Source: Amycolatopsis oliviviridis
GTDB taxonomy: Bacteria; Actinomycetota; Actinomycetes; Mycobacteriales; Pseudonocardiaceae
DNA: 64,000 bases
Assembly (NCBI RefSeq): GCF_014654365.1
Contig: NZ_BNAY01000007.1
Location: 186,001 to 250,000 of the forward strand
Reading direction: 5' to 3'
A program made the translations under genes and the position numbers. The notes under the pieces were generated by a model. The model did no database searches, was not told the origin of the DNA, and saw only the letters and a program-made list of their open reading frames with translations. This document shows positions 32,836 to 41,108 of this stretch, one piece after another (position 1 is the first letter of the stretch; each line of letters begins with the position of its first letter).

Positions 32836-34668
32836 CTAGGCTCCGGCCAGCGTCTCGAGGATCTGCTCGCCGTACTTCGCGAGCTTGTTCTCGCCGACGC
32901 CGCTGACCGTACCCAGCTCCTGCAGCGTGGCGGGCCGTTTGGTGGCGATCTGGCGCAGGGTCGCGTCGTGGAAGATCACGTACGCGGGCACTCCCTGCTC
33001 CTTCGCCGCCGCGGCCCGCCACGAACGCAGCAGTTCGAACACCGGTGCCGCCTCGGCGGGCATGTCCGCGGCCGCGGCCTTCTTCGCGCTGGACCGGGCC
33101 GCGGCCTTGGCCGCCCGCTCCGGCTCACGCCGCAACTGGACCTTCCGCTGCCCGTTCAGCACCTCGGCACTGCCCTCGGTCAGCACGAGCGAGCCGTAGT
33201 CACCCTCGACCGCCGCGAGCCCCTGCGCCAGCAGCTGCCGGACCACGCCCCGCCACTCGGGTTCCTTCAGCTCCGTGCCGATCCCGAACACCTTCAGCGA
33301 ATCGTGCCCGTGCTGGGCCACCTTCGGCGTCGTCTTGCCGAGCAGGATGTCGACGATCTGCCCGGCGCCGAACTTCTGCCGTCGCTCGTTCTGCAGCCGG
33401 ACGATGGTGGAGAGGATCTTCTGCGCCGGAACCGTGCCGTCCCAGGTCTCCGGCGGGGTCAGGCAGGTGTCGCAGTTACCGCACGGCTCGCTCTTCTGCC
33501 CGAAATAGCTCAGCACCTGCACCCGGCGGCATTCGACCGTCTCGCACAGCGCCAGCATCGCGTTGAGGTGGGCGCTCAGCTGCCGCTTGTGCGCCTCGGA
33601 GCCCTCCGATGTGTCGATCATCTTGCGCTGCTGGACGACGTCCTGAAGGCCGTACGCCAGCCACGCCGTCGACGGCAGCCCGTCGCGACCCGCACGGCCG
33701 GTCTCCTGGTAGTAGCCCTCGACGGACTTCGGCAGGTCCAGATGCGCGACGAACCGCACGTCCGGTTTGTCGATGCCCATGCCGAACGCGATCGTCGCGA
33801 CGACGGTCAGCCCGTCCTCGCGCAAGAACCGCGACTGGTGCTTCGCCCGCGTCCGCGCGTCCAGCCCGGCGTGATACGGCACCGCCGGGATCCCGTTCTC
33901 CACCAGGAAATCCGCGGTCTTCTCCACCGAATTCCGCGACAGGCAGTAGACGATCCCCGCGTCGCCCTTGTGCTCGGTGCGCAGCAGTTCCAGCAGCTGG
34001 CGCTGCGGCGAGTTCTTGCCGACGATCCGGTACTGGATGTTCGGCCGGTCGAAGCTCGCGACGAAGTGCCGCGCGTCTTCGAGGTTGAGCCGGGACGCGA
34101 TCTCGGCGTGCGTCGCCTTGGTGGCGGTGGCGGTGAGCGCGATCCTCGGCACGTCCGGCCAGCGTTCGTGCACCGCGGACAGCATCAGGTAGTCGGGCCG
34201 GAAATCGTGCCCCCACTGGGAGACGCAGTGCGCCTCGTCGATCGCGAACAGCGAGACCTTGCCGCGGTCGAGCAGCCGCACGGTGGATTCGACCGAAAGC
34301 CGTTCCGGTGCCAGGTACAGCAGGTCCAGTTCGCCGGCGACGAACGCGGCCTCGACCCGGTTCCGCTCGGCGTAGTCCTGCGTCGAGTTGAGGAAGCCCG
34401 CGCGCACGCCGAGGTTGCGCAGCGCGTCGACCTGGTCCTGCATCAACGCGATCAGCGGTGAGATCACCACGCCGACCCCGGGCCGCACCAGCGCGGGGAT
34501 CTGATAGCACAGCGACTTCCCGCCGCCGGTGGGCATGAGGACGAGCGCGTCACCGCCCGCGATGACGTGTTCGACGATCGCCTGCTGGTCTCCGCGGAAG
34601 TCGTCGTAGCCGAAGACGCGGTTCAGCGTTTCGAGGGCTTCCGAGGTACCGATGTCGGGGGCTGCCAC
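32836..34668 (-). CDS. recQ: ATP-dependent DNA helicase RecQ
   Basis: A 610-residue superfamily 2 helicase. Walker A is MPTGGGKSLCYQIPAL, the DEAH box is FAIDEAHCVSQWGHDFR and motif VI is QETGRAGRDGLPS. A zinc-binding RecQ-Ct with CRRVQVLSYFG and CGNCDTC follows, then a winged helix and a C-terminal HRDC domain (LRQIATKRPATLQELGTVSG). RecQ unwinds branched DNA in recombinational repair. The length matches the bacterial standard. The linker before HRDC is Ala-rich and basic (AAKAAARSSAKKAA). Start ATG at 34668 gives the usual short N-terminus before the helicase core. It is convergent with the small antitoxin gene. Confidence 0.95.
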   Translation of the reverse strand: MAAPDIGTSEALETLNRVFGYDDFRGDQQAIVEHVIAGGDALVLMPTGGGKSLCYQIPALVRPGVGVVISPLIALMQDQVDALRNLGVRAGFLNSTQDYAERNRVEAAFVAGELDLLYLAPERLSVESTVRLLDRGKVSLFAIDEAHCVSQWGHDFRPDYLMLSAVHERWPDVPRIALTATATKATHAEIASRLNLEDARHFVASFDRPNIQYRIVGKNSPQRQLLELLRTEHKGDAGIVYCLSRNSVEKTADFLVENGIPAVPYHAGLDARTRAKHQSRFLREDGLTVVATIAFGMGIDKPDVRFVAHLDLPKSVEGYYQETGRAGRDGLPSTAWLAYGLQDVVQQRKMIDTSEGSEAHKRQLSAHLNAMLALCETVECRRVQVLSYFGQKSEPCGNCDTCLTPPETWDGTVPAQKILSTIVRLQNERRQKFGAGQIVDILLGKTTPKVAQHGHDSLKVFGIGTELKEPEWRGVVRQLLAQGLAAVEGDYGSLVLTEGSAEVLNGQRKVQLRREPERAAKAAARSSAKKAAAADMPAEAAPVFELLRSWRAAAAKEQGVPAYVIFHDATLRQIATKRPATLQELGTVSGVGENKLAKYGEQILETLAGA

Positions 34669-34716
34669 CCGGACGATTCTAGGGGCGGGGTCCGACAGCC
34701 GGCGCGCCCGCGCTCC

Positions 34717-35547
34717 TCAGCGCGGGATGTCCCAGTCCAGCGCCCGTTTCTCGGTGACGACCGGCCGGTAGCCGTCGATCACCGGCCCGCCGGTTTCGAG
34801 CGCCGTCGCGGTCTGCTCCAGCAGCTCGGTCAGGGTCGGCGGCCAGCGGCCGGAACTCACCGATCCCTCGTGGTCCCACTCGCCGAGCCGCCCGGTGCCG
34901 GTGCGCTGGTCGAGGAACAGCCCGTTGCCGCCGCCGTCGACGGCGATCGGCACGAACCGCCCGTGCCACCAGGAACCGACGTTGCCGTCCAGCCCGCTCG
35001 ACGTCAGTACTTCGCACATAACCTTCGCTTCGCGTTCCACGGTTTCCGCGGAAGCGGGCTGGTGGAACGGCGGAAGGTCGAAGCTTTCGCTCGTGTCCGA
35101 AACGCCGTCGTGCCGGAGAAGGGACGCGACGAGTTCGGCGGGGAAGGCGACGCCGCTCTGTCGTTGCGCCTCGGTGATCCGGGCGATCGTCGCGGGCGGG
35201 CGGAGGGTCGCCGCCGTCGCCGGCGCTTTGGCCTTGAGCCAGCGTTCGACGCGGTCCCAGGCGGCGTTCACCCGGCGAGTGGTGGCTTCGGGGACCGGAT
35301 CGAGCGTGGCGGGGCCCTGACCGAGGCGGCAGCCGCTGTCGACGGTCAGCGTCGGCCGCGTCGTCGGCAGGGGTGCGGCGGTGGAATAGGACGGCGTCCT
35401 CGGAGTCGTCCAAGCGGGCTGTAGCGCAGACAACGACTGCGTGCTTTCGGGTTCTCCGCTCCGCATCGTGACCGCGAAAACGAGCCCCAGCACGATGACG
35501 ACGCTCGCGACGGCGATCACCACGGCGCGCATCCACTTCTTGCGCAT
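34717..35547 (-). CDS. Membrane-anchored SMI1/KNR4 (SUKH) domain protein
   Basis: A 276-residue protein. The N-terminus is basic followed by one hydrophobic helix (AVVIAVASVVIVLGLVFAVT), then a Ser/Thr/Pro-rich linker to about residue 85. The remaining ~190 residues look like a SUKH (SMI1/KNR4) domain: IARITEAQRQSGVAFPAEL, ASLLRHDGVSDTSESFDLPP, then GNVGSWWHGRFVPIAVDGGG and LGEWDHEGSVSS. SUKH domains are common immunity or regulatory modules in bacteria. The outside topology with an anchor is less usual. It ends 49 bp after the RecQ start and is flanked upstream by a 168-bp palindrome. Confidence 0.75.
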   Translation of the reverse strand: MRKKWMRAVVIAVASVVIVLGLVFAVTMRSGEPESTQSLSALQPAWTTPRTPSYSTAAPLPTTRPTLTVDSGCRLGQGPATLDPVPEATTRRVNAAWDRVERWLKAKAPATAATLRPPATIARITEAQRQSGVAFPAELVASLLRHDGVSDTSESFDLPPFHQPASAETVEREAKVMCEVLTSSGLDGNVGSWWHGRFVPIAVDGGGNGLFLDQRTGTGRLGEWDHEGSVSSGRWPPTLTELLEQTATALETGGPVIDGYRPVVTEKRALDWDIPR

Positions 35548-35556
35548 GGCCGGAGC

Positions 35557-35724
35557 CTAGGGCGTGTTTCAGAAGTCGGTTCGATGGGCTTCGTGATCCA
35601 GGTGTCCTCTGGCGGTGCGGCGGGATCGCCCTCGTACCGGGTTGTACTCGGGCGCATCCCGCCGTGCCGTCAGAGGACACCTGGGCGCAAAGACCGCGAA
35701 CCCGGCTTCTGAAACACGCCCTAG
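35557..35724. repeat. 168-bp nested imperfect palindrome
   Basis: Outer arms CTAGGGCGTGTTTCAGAAG (35557-35575) and its exact complement (35706-35724). Inner arms at 35598-35626 and 35656-35684 match at 26 of 29 positions around GGTGTCCTCTG, and the centre pairs CGCCC with GGGCG. Both ends read CTAG. It could fold into one long stem, as a small MITE-like or REP-type element. The right end provides the TAG stop of the ArsR gene. The CCTCTG core is shared with the three hairpins of the other family. Confidence 0.8.
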
Positions 35725-36077
35725 TCCTCGGCGGCCTTGTCTTCGGCGGCTTTCCGCCGTTCGCGGCGGCCGCGCGCGATCTCGGTGGCGAGCGCGTCGA
35801 GCGGCCCGGTCCAGAACCGCCGGTACTGCTCCAGCCAGCCGTCGATCTCCTTGAGCGGGCCGGGATCCACCGAGTACAGCCGGCGCGCGCCCTCGGCACG
35901 GACCGTGGTGAAGCCGTTCTCGCGCAGGACCCGTAGATGCTGGGAGACCGCGGGTTGCGAGATGCCGAATTCGGCGCGCACCACCGTGGTCACGTCGCCG
36001 GAGCTCAGTTCCCCGCCCGTCAGCAGTTCCAGGATCCGGCGGCGCACCGGATCCCCCAGGACGTCGAACGCGTGCAT
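35721..36077 (-). CDS. ArsR-family transcriptional regulator
   Basis: A 118-residue winged-helix regulator. MHAFDVLGDPVRRRILELL begins the family pattern, and SQPAVSQHLRVLRENGFTTV is the recognition helix region; ARRLYSVDPGPLKEIDGWL follows. This subgroup lacks cysteine metal ligands and controls growth- or START-domain-type genes rather than arsenic resistance. The stop codon TAG is formed by the terminal CTAG of the 168-bp palindrome, so the last residues (KAAEDKAAED) may have been altered by its arrival. It is divergent from the DinB gene with a perfect 10-bp palindrome between. Confidence 0.9.
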   Translation of the reverse strand: MHAFDVLGDPVRRRILELLTGGELSSGDVTTVVRAEFGISQPAVSQHLRVLRENGFTTVRAEGARRLYSVDPGPLKEIDGWLEQYRRFWTGPLDALATEIARGRRERRKAAEDKAAED

Positions 36078-36099
36078 CCGGCAACTATCACGGCCTGGG

Positions 36100-36109
36100 C
36101 TTATATAAG
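36100..36109. promoter_or_regulatory. CTTATATAAG palindrome, ArsR operator candidate
   Basis: A perfect 10-bp palindrome, AT-rich against a GC-rich background, lies in the 99-bp gap between the ArsR start (36077) and the DinB start (36177). It can serve as both a -10 box and a dimer site for the ArsR regulator. Confidence 0.6.
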
Positions 36110-36176
36110 TCAAGGGTGCAAGGCAGGGGTCACCTCGCGGTGGCATCGTGGGCGGGAGACGCCGGAAGGGGAATCG

Positions 36177-36689
36177 ATGAAACTGGCCGAGGTGCTGGCC
36201 GACGGGTTCGGCCGCGTCCGGGAGGTCGTGCACGAAGCCGTCGAAGGTCTCGATGCCGGGCAGCTGGTCTGGAGCCCCGCGCCGGGCGCGAACACGATCG
36301 CCTGGCTGGTCTGGCATCTGACCCGGGTGCAGGACGATCACATCGCCGACCTGATGGGCACCGAGCAGCTCTGGACCTCGCAGGGCTGGCTGGACCGGTT
36401 CGCGCTGCCGTTCCCGGCGGCCGACATCGGCTACGGGCACCGTCCCGAAGACGTCGACGCGGTCCGGGCCGGCTCCGCCGACCTGCTGACCGGGTACTAC
36501 GACGCGGTGCACGAAGCGACGGCGGCCTGGGTCGGCGGCCTCGCCGAGGACGACCTCGACCGTATCGTCGACGACGCGTGGGACCCGCCTGTCACCCTCG
36601 GGGTTCGCCTGGTCAGCGTGCTTTCCGACGACCTCCAGCACGCCGGGCAGGCCGCGTACCTCCGGGGGCTCGTACTCCGCGCTACGTAG
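36177..36689 (+). CDS. DinB/mycothiol-transferase family protein
   Basis: A 170-residue four-helix-bundle protein of the DinB/DUF664 superfamily. The N-terminal LAEVLADGFGRVREVVHEAV and NTIAWLVWHLTRVQDDHIAD carry the first metal-binding His, and DDLQHAGQAAYLRGL near the C-terminus carries the other. Actinobacterial members use mycothiol as a thiol donor for detoxification. The ATG follows GGAAGGGG. It is divergent from the ArsR gene and likely controlled by it. The substrate is unknown. Confidence 0.88.
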   Translation: MKLAEVLADGFGRVREVVHEAVEGLDAGQLVWSPAPGANTIAWLVWHLTRVQDDHIADLMGTEQLWTSQGWLDRFALPFPAADIGYGHRPEDVDAVRAGSADLLTGYYDAVHEATAAWVGGLAEDDLDRIVDDAWDPPVTLGVRLVSVLSDDLQHAGQAAYLRGLVLRAT

Positions 36690-36746
36690 CCGAGGTGCCG
36701 CTTCTCGACGGACGACGCGAGACGCGTCCGCCGAGACACTGGGCGC

Positions 36747-37310
36747 ATGAGTACTTCCACAGTGCGGCGACCGCCGAGGACGCTCACCCCGCGGTGGCGG
36801 AAGCTCGTCCTCGTCGTCCATGTCGTCTCGTCGCTCGGCTGGCTCGGGATCACCCTGGTGAACGCGGTCCTGACCTTCACCTCCGTGTTCACCGGTGATG
36901 CCCGGCGCCAGCACGCGGCCATCCTGATGATGGACCAGATCGGTGGCTACCTCCTGGTGCCGGTAAGCCTGACCGCGCTGCTCAGCGGGATCGTGCTCAG
37001 CGTCGGCACGAAATGGGGGCTGATCCGGTACAAATGGGTAGCGATCAAACTGGTGCTGACCCTGATCGCCACCGGGCTGACGCTGTTCTCCCTGCTGCCG
37101 GGGCTCCGCGAGCTGGCGGCGGCGGCCGAGTCCACTATGGATGGTGTGCTGGTACCGGCTGGCCGCCGGGTGGACGGGTTCTACCCGATCATCGTGTCCT
37201 CGACGATGTACCTGACGATGACCGTGCTGTCGGTGTACAAGCCGGGCGGGAAGACGGCTTACGGACGCCGGGTGACCGCCAAGCCGGTTCGTGAACGTCA
37301 GCCCGCCTAG
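36747..37310 (+). CDS. DUF2269-like integral membrane protein
   Basis: A 187-residue protein with four hydrophobic segments: LVLVVHVVSSLGWLGITLVN (~22-42), YLLVPVSLTALLSGIVLSV (~70-90), WVAIKLVLTLIATGLTLFSL (~97-117) and YPIIVSSTMYLTMTVLSVYK (~146-166). A conserved His in segment 1 and a Lys in segment 3 are typical of DUF2269-like proteins of unknown function. N- and C-termini are basic, probably cytoplasmic. It follows the DinB gene by 58 bp and may share its transcript. Confidence 0.78.
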   Translation: MSTSTVRRPPRTLTPRWRKLVLVVHVVSSLGWLGITLVNAVLTFTSVFTGDARRQHAAILMMDQIGGYLLVPVSLTALLSGIVLSVGTKWGLIRYKWVAIKLVLTLIATGLTLFSLLPGLRELAAAAESTMDGVLVPAGRRVDGFYPIIVSSTMYLTMTVLSVYKPGGKTAYGRRVTAKPVRERQPA

Positions 37311-37318
37311 AACACGGC

Positions 37319-38191
37319 CTAGAACTGCTTCAGGGCTTCGTCGATCCGATCCGCTTCGGCGCGCAGATCGTCCAGGACGGTCTGCGCGGCGGTCGTCTCG
37401 CCGTTCGCGGTCTCCTCTTCGAGTTCGGCGTCGGCGAGCCGCCGCCGGAGATCGTTCGCCTTCTCGGTGGCTTTTTCGGCCCGGCGTTCGGCGCGGGAGA
37501 CGTCGATTTCGGCCTGTTTGCAGGCCTTCGCGAGATCGGCCGCCTCGCGCCGGAGCCGGTTGAACTCCGCCAGCCGTTCCTGTTCACGTTCGGCCTCTTC
37601 GCGGGCCTTGGCGATCCGCTCCTGCTCGGCCTTCTCGGCGGCCTCTCGTTTCGCTTTGCGGCGATCGTCCAAATGCGACACGGTGGCGGGCTTTTCCCGC
37701 TCCGGAGCGGGTTTCACCCGTTTCGGCTGCGGGATGAACCCGCTGGTCAGCCATTGGTCGCCGGTGCTGTCCGCGCCGCTGCTCAGGCGACCGGCCAGCG
37801 CCAGCGCCGCCACTTCGGGATCGGCCACGACGGCTTCGAGGGTCGCTTCGACTTCGCGGGTGACCGGGTCACTCATCGAACGCTCGTCCCGCAGGATCCG
37901 GTTCACCAGTTCCTGACGCCGCCGGGTGAGCTCGCGCAGTTCCGCGCCCGCCAGCGCCGAATGCGCTTTGCGCAGATCGTCACCCAGCCGGGCCAGTTCC
38001 GCCAGCTCCGGCGAGCCTGCCCGGCGATTGAGGATCGTGGCCGCGAGCGTGGGTTTCCGCAGCGCGCGGATCCGTTCGGCCAAGGCCGCTTCACCCGCCG
38101 CCTTGGCTTCTTTCGCCCGCTGGTTGCGCACCGGCACGAACTCGGCCGGATCGCCGGCGTAGAGCTCGTCCGCGACCTCGTCGAAGTCCAT
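37319..38191 (-). CDS. Coiled-coil hypothetical protein
   Basis: A 290-residue, highly charged soluble protein. The first third is helical with a recognisable YAGDPAEFVPVRNQRAKEAK start and NRRAGSPELAELARLGDDLR segment. From about residue 180 to the end there is a continuous coiled coil rich in Ala, Glu, Arg and Lys with heptad-like spacing (EAAEKAEQERIAKAREEAER). Middle linker is Pro-rich. Similar proteins occur widely in actinobacteria and are not functionally described. It ends 8 bp from the convergent DUF2269 gene. No catalytic motif is seen. Confidence 0.75.
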   Translation of the reverse strand: MDFDEVADELYAGDPAEFVPVRNQRAKEAKAAGEAALAERIRALRKPTLAATILNRRAGSPELAELARLGDDLRKAHSALAGAELRELTRRRQELVNRILRDERSMSDPVTREVEATLEAVVADPEVAALALAGRLSSGADSTGDQWLTSGFIPQPKRVKPAPEREKPATVSHLDDRRKAKREAAEKAEQERIAKAREEAEREQERLAEFNRLRREAADLAKACKQAEIDVSRAERRAEKATEKANDLRRRLADAELEEETANGETTAAQTVLDDLRAEADRIDEALKQF

Positions 38192-38275
38192 CGTCCTCCG
38201 CAGGGTCAGGTACCGGTCACTGCCGGATCAGGTGGCTGTCACGTCTGACGATGATCCCACGAGACTCCGGAGCTT

Positions 38276-38914
38276 TCAGCTTTTCGGGGATATCCGGTCA
38301 CGTTCCACTCTCGCCTCGACGACCCGCTCGACTTTGTGGACATCGGGCATCGAATCGGCGACGCCGCCCGACGCCTGGGACGCGCTCATGGCGGCGGTGG
38401 CCCATTCGAGATCGGCGTGGTCGAAATTCCGCTTCTTCGCCAGGACCCGGTGGATCCAAGCCGCGCTGAACGCTTCCCGGGCACCGGGGGTGTCCCGGAG
38501 CCGGGCCGGGAACTCGCCCTGCGTGCCCGGCATCGGCTTCCGCAACTCCCAGCGGTCGCCGATCAGGAAGTCGATGTCCCCGAAATGCTCGTAAAGCGCT
38601 TGCGGATCCTTCACCGGAGGTGACGGCCTGACGACGACGAGAGGTACCTGCCTCGTCCGGAAGGGGCCTTGAGCACAGCGACGACCGGTGACATCGCGTT
38701 CGGCGTGATCTTGACCAGATCCGTGCTCAGCCCCTCGCGATCCAGGTAGCCGGTCAGCTCCCGCCCCGGGCGCGGCGTCGACGATCGCGAGTTCGGACGG
38801 GGGCACGAGTTCGGACGGGGGCAGCTGACCGGCGACCCGCCGGATGACCGTGTCCGCCGCCTCCGGCCCCAGGCCGTCGGCGGACGTGGCCCGCTTGACG
38901 ATGGGCAGGTCCAA
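38276..38914 (-). pseudogene. Hypothetical gene interrupted by two compensating frameshifts
   Basis: The minus strand encodes a plausible N-terminus (LPIVKRATSADGLGPEAADT), then protein-like sequence switches into a second frame (ELTGYLDREGLSTDLVKITP) and returns to the first (VPLVVVRPSPPVKDPQALYE). The first shift is at a C run at 38763-38766, where one base appears extra; the return is near 38650-38670. A readable product of about 210 residues is obtained only if both shifts are removed. The best start is a TTG at 38914 and no ribosome binding site is clear. No family is recognised. It may be a decayed gene or contain sequencing errors. Confidence 0.5.
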
Positions 38915-39103
38915 GAGATCCGTTCCGGGCCACCGTGAGCGCCTAGCCTATCGGCTTTCCCGAAGCCACCCGCCGGACCGGTGAATCCGGATTGCCCGGA
39001 GCCGGTCGGACCAAGGACAGATCGGCACTTTGGAGGTGGCGGGCTCCCCGCGGCGGAACGACGATGAGCGTCAGGGGGAAGCCATCTGCCGCTGGAGGAA
39101 CGA

Positions 39104-40054
39104 ATGTCCGTGACCGAACGCGTTCCCGTTACCCCACAAGCGAACTTTCTCGGCTCCGGACCGTATCCGGAGCATCGGTGGCGGGTGGTGCTCTGGTCCG
39201 TCCTCGCCGGTTTCGTGCTGACGGTGATCTGGTCCGCGCCCTTTGTGGACAGTGTGATCGGCGACAGTGTCGCCAACACGCTGCTGGGGCACAACGCCAA
39301 GGAGACTCCGATCGGCGGTGTCCTCGCCGGGACGCTCTTCGCGTTCGTGTCCGGACTCGCCGGAACGTTCACCGCGTGCAACATCGCCGCCTTCGGCGCC
39401 GTCGCCCCGCTTGTCGGCGGGGAGACCGGCGGGCGGCCGAAGTTCGTCGACACCCTGAAGCCGCTGGGCTGGATCGCGGCGGGGATGCTGACGGTTTCCG
39501 TGGTGTACGGCGTGATCGTCGCACTCGTCGGCACGCGGATGCCGCAGTTCTCGACCGCTTCGTCGCCGGGCGGGCTCACGCCGCGGAACATCCAGTCGAT
39601 GATCGTCTACGGCGTGATCGGGATCGTGTTCATCGTGCTGGGGCTGGCTTCCGTCGGCATCGTCCGCAATCCGATCGCCGGGCTCACCCGCCGGTTCCCG
39701 CACGCGCCACTCGTCCTGATGGGCGCGCTCATCGGCGGCTTCCTGATCGGCAGGCCGTTCCCGCTGTTCCGGATGATGTTCCGCAGCGCGGCCGAAAGTC
39801 ACAACGTCCTCTACGGCGCGGCCGCGTTCGCCCTCCAGTCGGTCGGCAACATCGTGGTGATGGCGCTGTTGTTCCTTCTGCTCACGCATGGCACGGGCGG
39901 GCGGCTGCAGCGGTGGATGCTCGCGAAACCCACCAGGATCGCGGTGGTGACCGGTGCCGCGCTGCTGGTCGCCGGCACGTTCACCCTGTTGTACTGGGAT
40001 CTGCGCGTGCTCGGCCGGACCGGCGTCATCTGGTACCCGACCGTCAAGTGGTGA
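39104..40054 (+). CDS. Multi-pass membrane protein of unknown function
   Basis: A 316-residue protein with about eight hydrophobic segments. Prominent ones are VVLWSVLAGFVLTVIWSAPF, LAGTLFAFVSGLAGTFTACN, LGWIAAGMLTVSVVYGVIVA and MGALIGGFLIGRPFPLFRMM. A polar GTFTACNIAAFGAVAPL stretch in the second membrane region and a matching FPLFRMMFRSAAESHN stretch later suggest two inverted half-repeats, a plan seen in DsbD/CcdA-like electron or solute carriers. There is only one cysteine in the motif, so thiol transfer is doubtful. The ATG follows GGAGGAACGA. It overlaps the convergent TetR gene by 11 bp. Confidence 0.72.
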   Translation: MSVTERVPVTPQANFLGSGPYPEHRWRVVLWSVLAGFVLTVIWSAPFVDSVIGDSVANTLLGHNAKETPIGGVLAGTLFAFVSGLAGTFTACNIAAFGAVAPLVGGETGGRPKFVDTLKPLGWIAAGMLTVSVVYGVIVALVGTRMPQFSTASSPGGLTPRNIQSMIVYGVIGIVFIVLGLASVGIVRNPIAGLTRRFPHAPLVLMGALIGGFLIGRPFPLFRMMFRSAAESHNVLYGAAAFALQSVGNIVVMALLFLLLTHGTGGRLQRWMLAKPTRIAVVTGAALLVAGTFTLLYWDLRVLGRTGVIWYPTVKW

Positions 40055-40670
40055 AAAGCCTCGCCAGTACCTGCCCGACCGAATCCTGAAGGCACCTCGC
40101 CGCGTCTTCCCGGCCGGCGAGGTGTTTCAGCAGGCCCTGCTGGAACAGGCCGTCGAAGAGCGCGTATGTCGTCGACGGCGTGAGATCCAGCGGCTTGCCC
40201 AGTAGTTCCGCGTACCGGGAGACGACCCGCCAGATCATCAGTTCGAGTGTCTCGTCGATGGCGAGCACGTCGGCCTGGAACAGCTTTTCGAACAGGCTCT
40301 GATTGCGCAGGTCGTACCAGAGCCGGTGCAGCCGGGCATTCTCGCGCAACGTGCTCGCCGTCGCGGCGCCGAAGGCCAGCTTCAGGTCTTCGGCGGTCTC
40401 CGCGGTCTCGACTATCCGGTCGTACCGGGTGACACATTCGGTCTTGTACTGCTTGACGCAGTAGGTGATCAGCTCGGCCTTGTTCCGGAAGTAGTAGTGC
40501 AGTACTCCGTGGGAGAACTCGGAGTTCTGGGCGATCTCCCGCAGGCTCGTGCGGGCGTAGCCCAGTTCGGACAAAGTGACCAGTGCCGACATCGCCAGTT
40601 GCGCGCGTCGCTGATCGAATCTGTCCACCTGGCGGGTTTCGTCACCGCTGCGGTCCGCCACGTCGGTCAC
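40044..40670 (-). CDS. TetR-family regulator (BetI-like)
   Basis: About 208 residues. The helix-turn-helix covers residues ~15-60 (RRAQLAMSALVTLSELGYAR, then LREIAQNSEFSHGVLHYYFR). The C-terminal domain contains RLHRLWYDLRNQSLFEKLFQ, typical of the TetR_C_6/BetI-like class. I prefer the GTG at 40670; another start at 40715 would place it only 5 bp after a TAGAAT -10-like box (40721-40726), which could also indicate a leaderless message. It overlaps the membrane protein gene at its end. The target is unknown. Confidence 0.85.
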   Translation of the reverse strand: MTDVADRSGDETRQVDRFDQRRAQLAMSALVTLSELGYARTSLREIAQNSEFSHGVLHYYFRNKAELITYCVKQYKTECVTRYDRIVETAETAEDLKLAFGAATASTLRENARLHRLWYDLRNQSLFEKLFQADVLAIDETLELMIWRVVSRYAELLGKPLDLTPSTTYALFDGLFQQGLLKHLAGREDAARCLQDSVGQVLARLFTT

Positions 40671-40763
40671 AGTTCCCGGTTCCCGTCGCTTCGGGTGCCC
40701 GCCCACCACGAGCACGTCGTGGGATTCTAGCCCGGGAAAGGGTTTTCTTGCGGCCGACAGAAT

Positions 40764-41072
40764 TTACTCGAGCCACTCGGTGATGAACCGGTCGCTCTCG
40801 TGGATGTGGACGGCCTCGTAGATCTCCGGACCGATCACGGCGAACTTGTGCGGGGTGTCCGCGGGCACGACGAGGACGTCGCCCGCCCCGCCTTCGCGTT
40901 CGGCGTCCCCGACGGTGAACCTGGCCCGGCCGCGGATGATGACGAACGTCTCGCGGTACGGGTGCTGGTGCAGCCTCGGTCCGGAGCCGTCGACGCCGGT
41001 CCGTTCGCGGATGATCGAGACTCCGGAACCGATGTCGCGGCCTTCGACGTTTTCCAGGGTTTCAGTGGCCAT
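40764..41072 (-). CDS. Cupin-domain protein
   Basis: A 102-residue single cupin. The first motif is GPRLHQHPYRETFVIIRGRA, containing His-x-His and Glu, and the second is GDVLVVPADTPHKFAVIGP with the closing His. Metal-binding residues HxH, E and H are all present. Small cupins may be isomerases, dioxygenases or binding proteins; nothing around it specifies the reaction. It lies 37 bp upstream of the polyprenyl synthase stop. Confidence 0.85.
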   Translation of the reverse strand: MATETLENVEGRDIGSGVSIIRERTGVDGSGPRLHQHPYRETFVIIRGRARFTVGDAEREGGAGDVLVVPADTPHKFAVIGPEIYEAVHIHESDRFITEWLE

Positions 41073-41108
41073 TCCTTCACCATAACCCCGCTCCCGCGAG
41101 CCGTGGGG

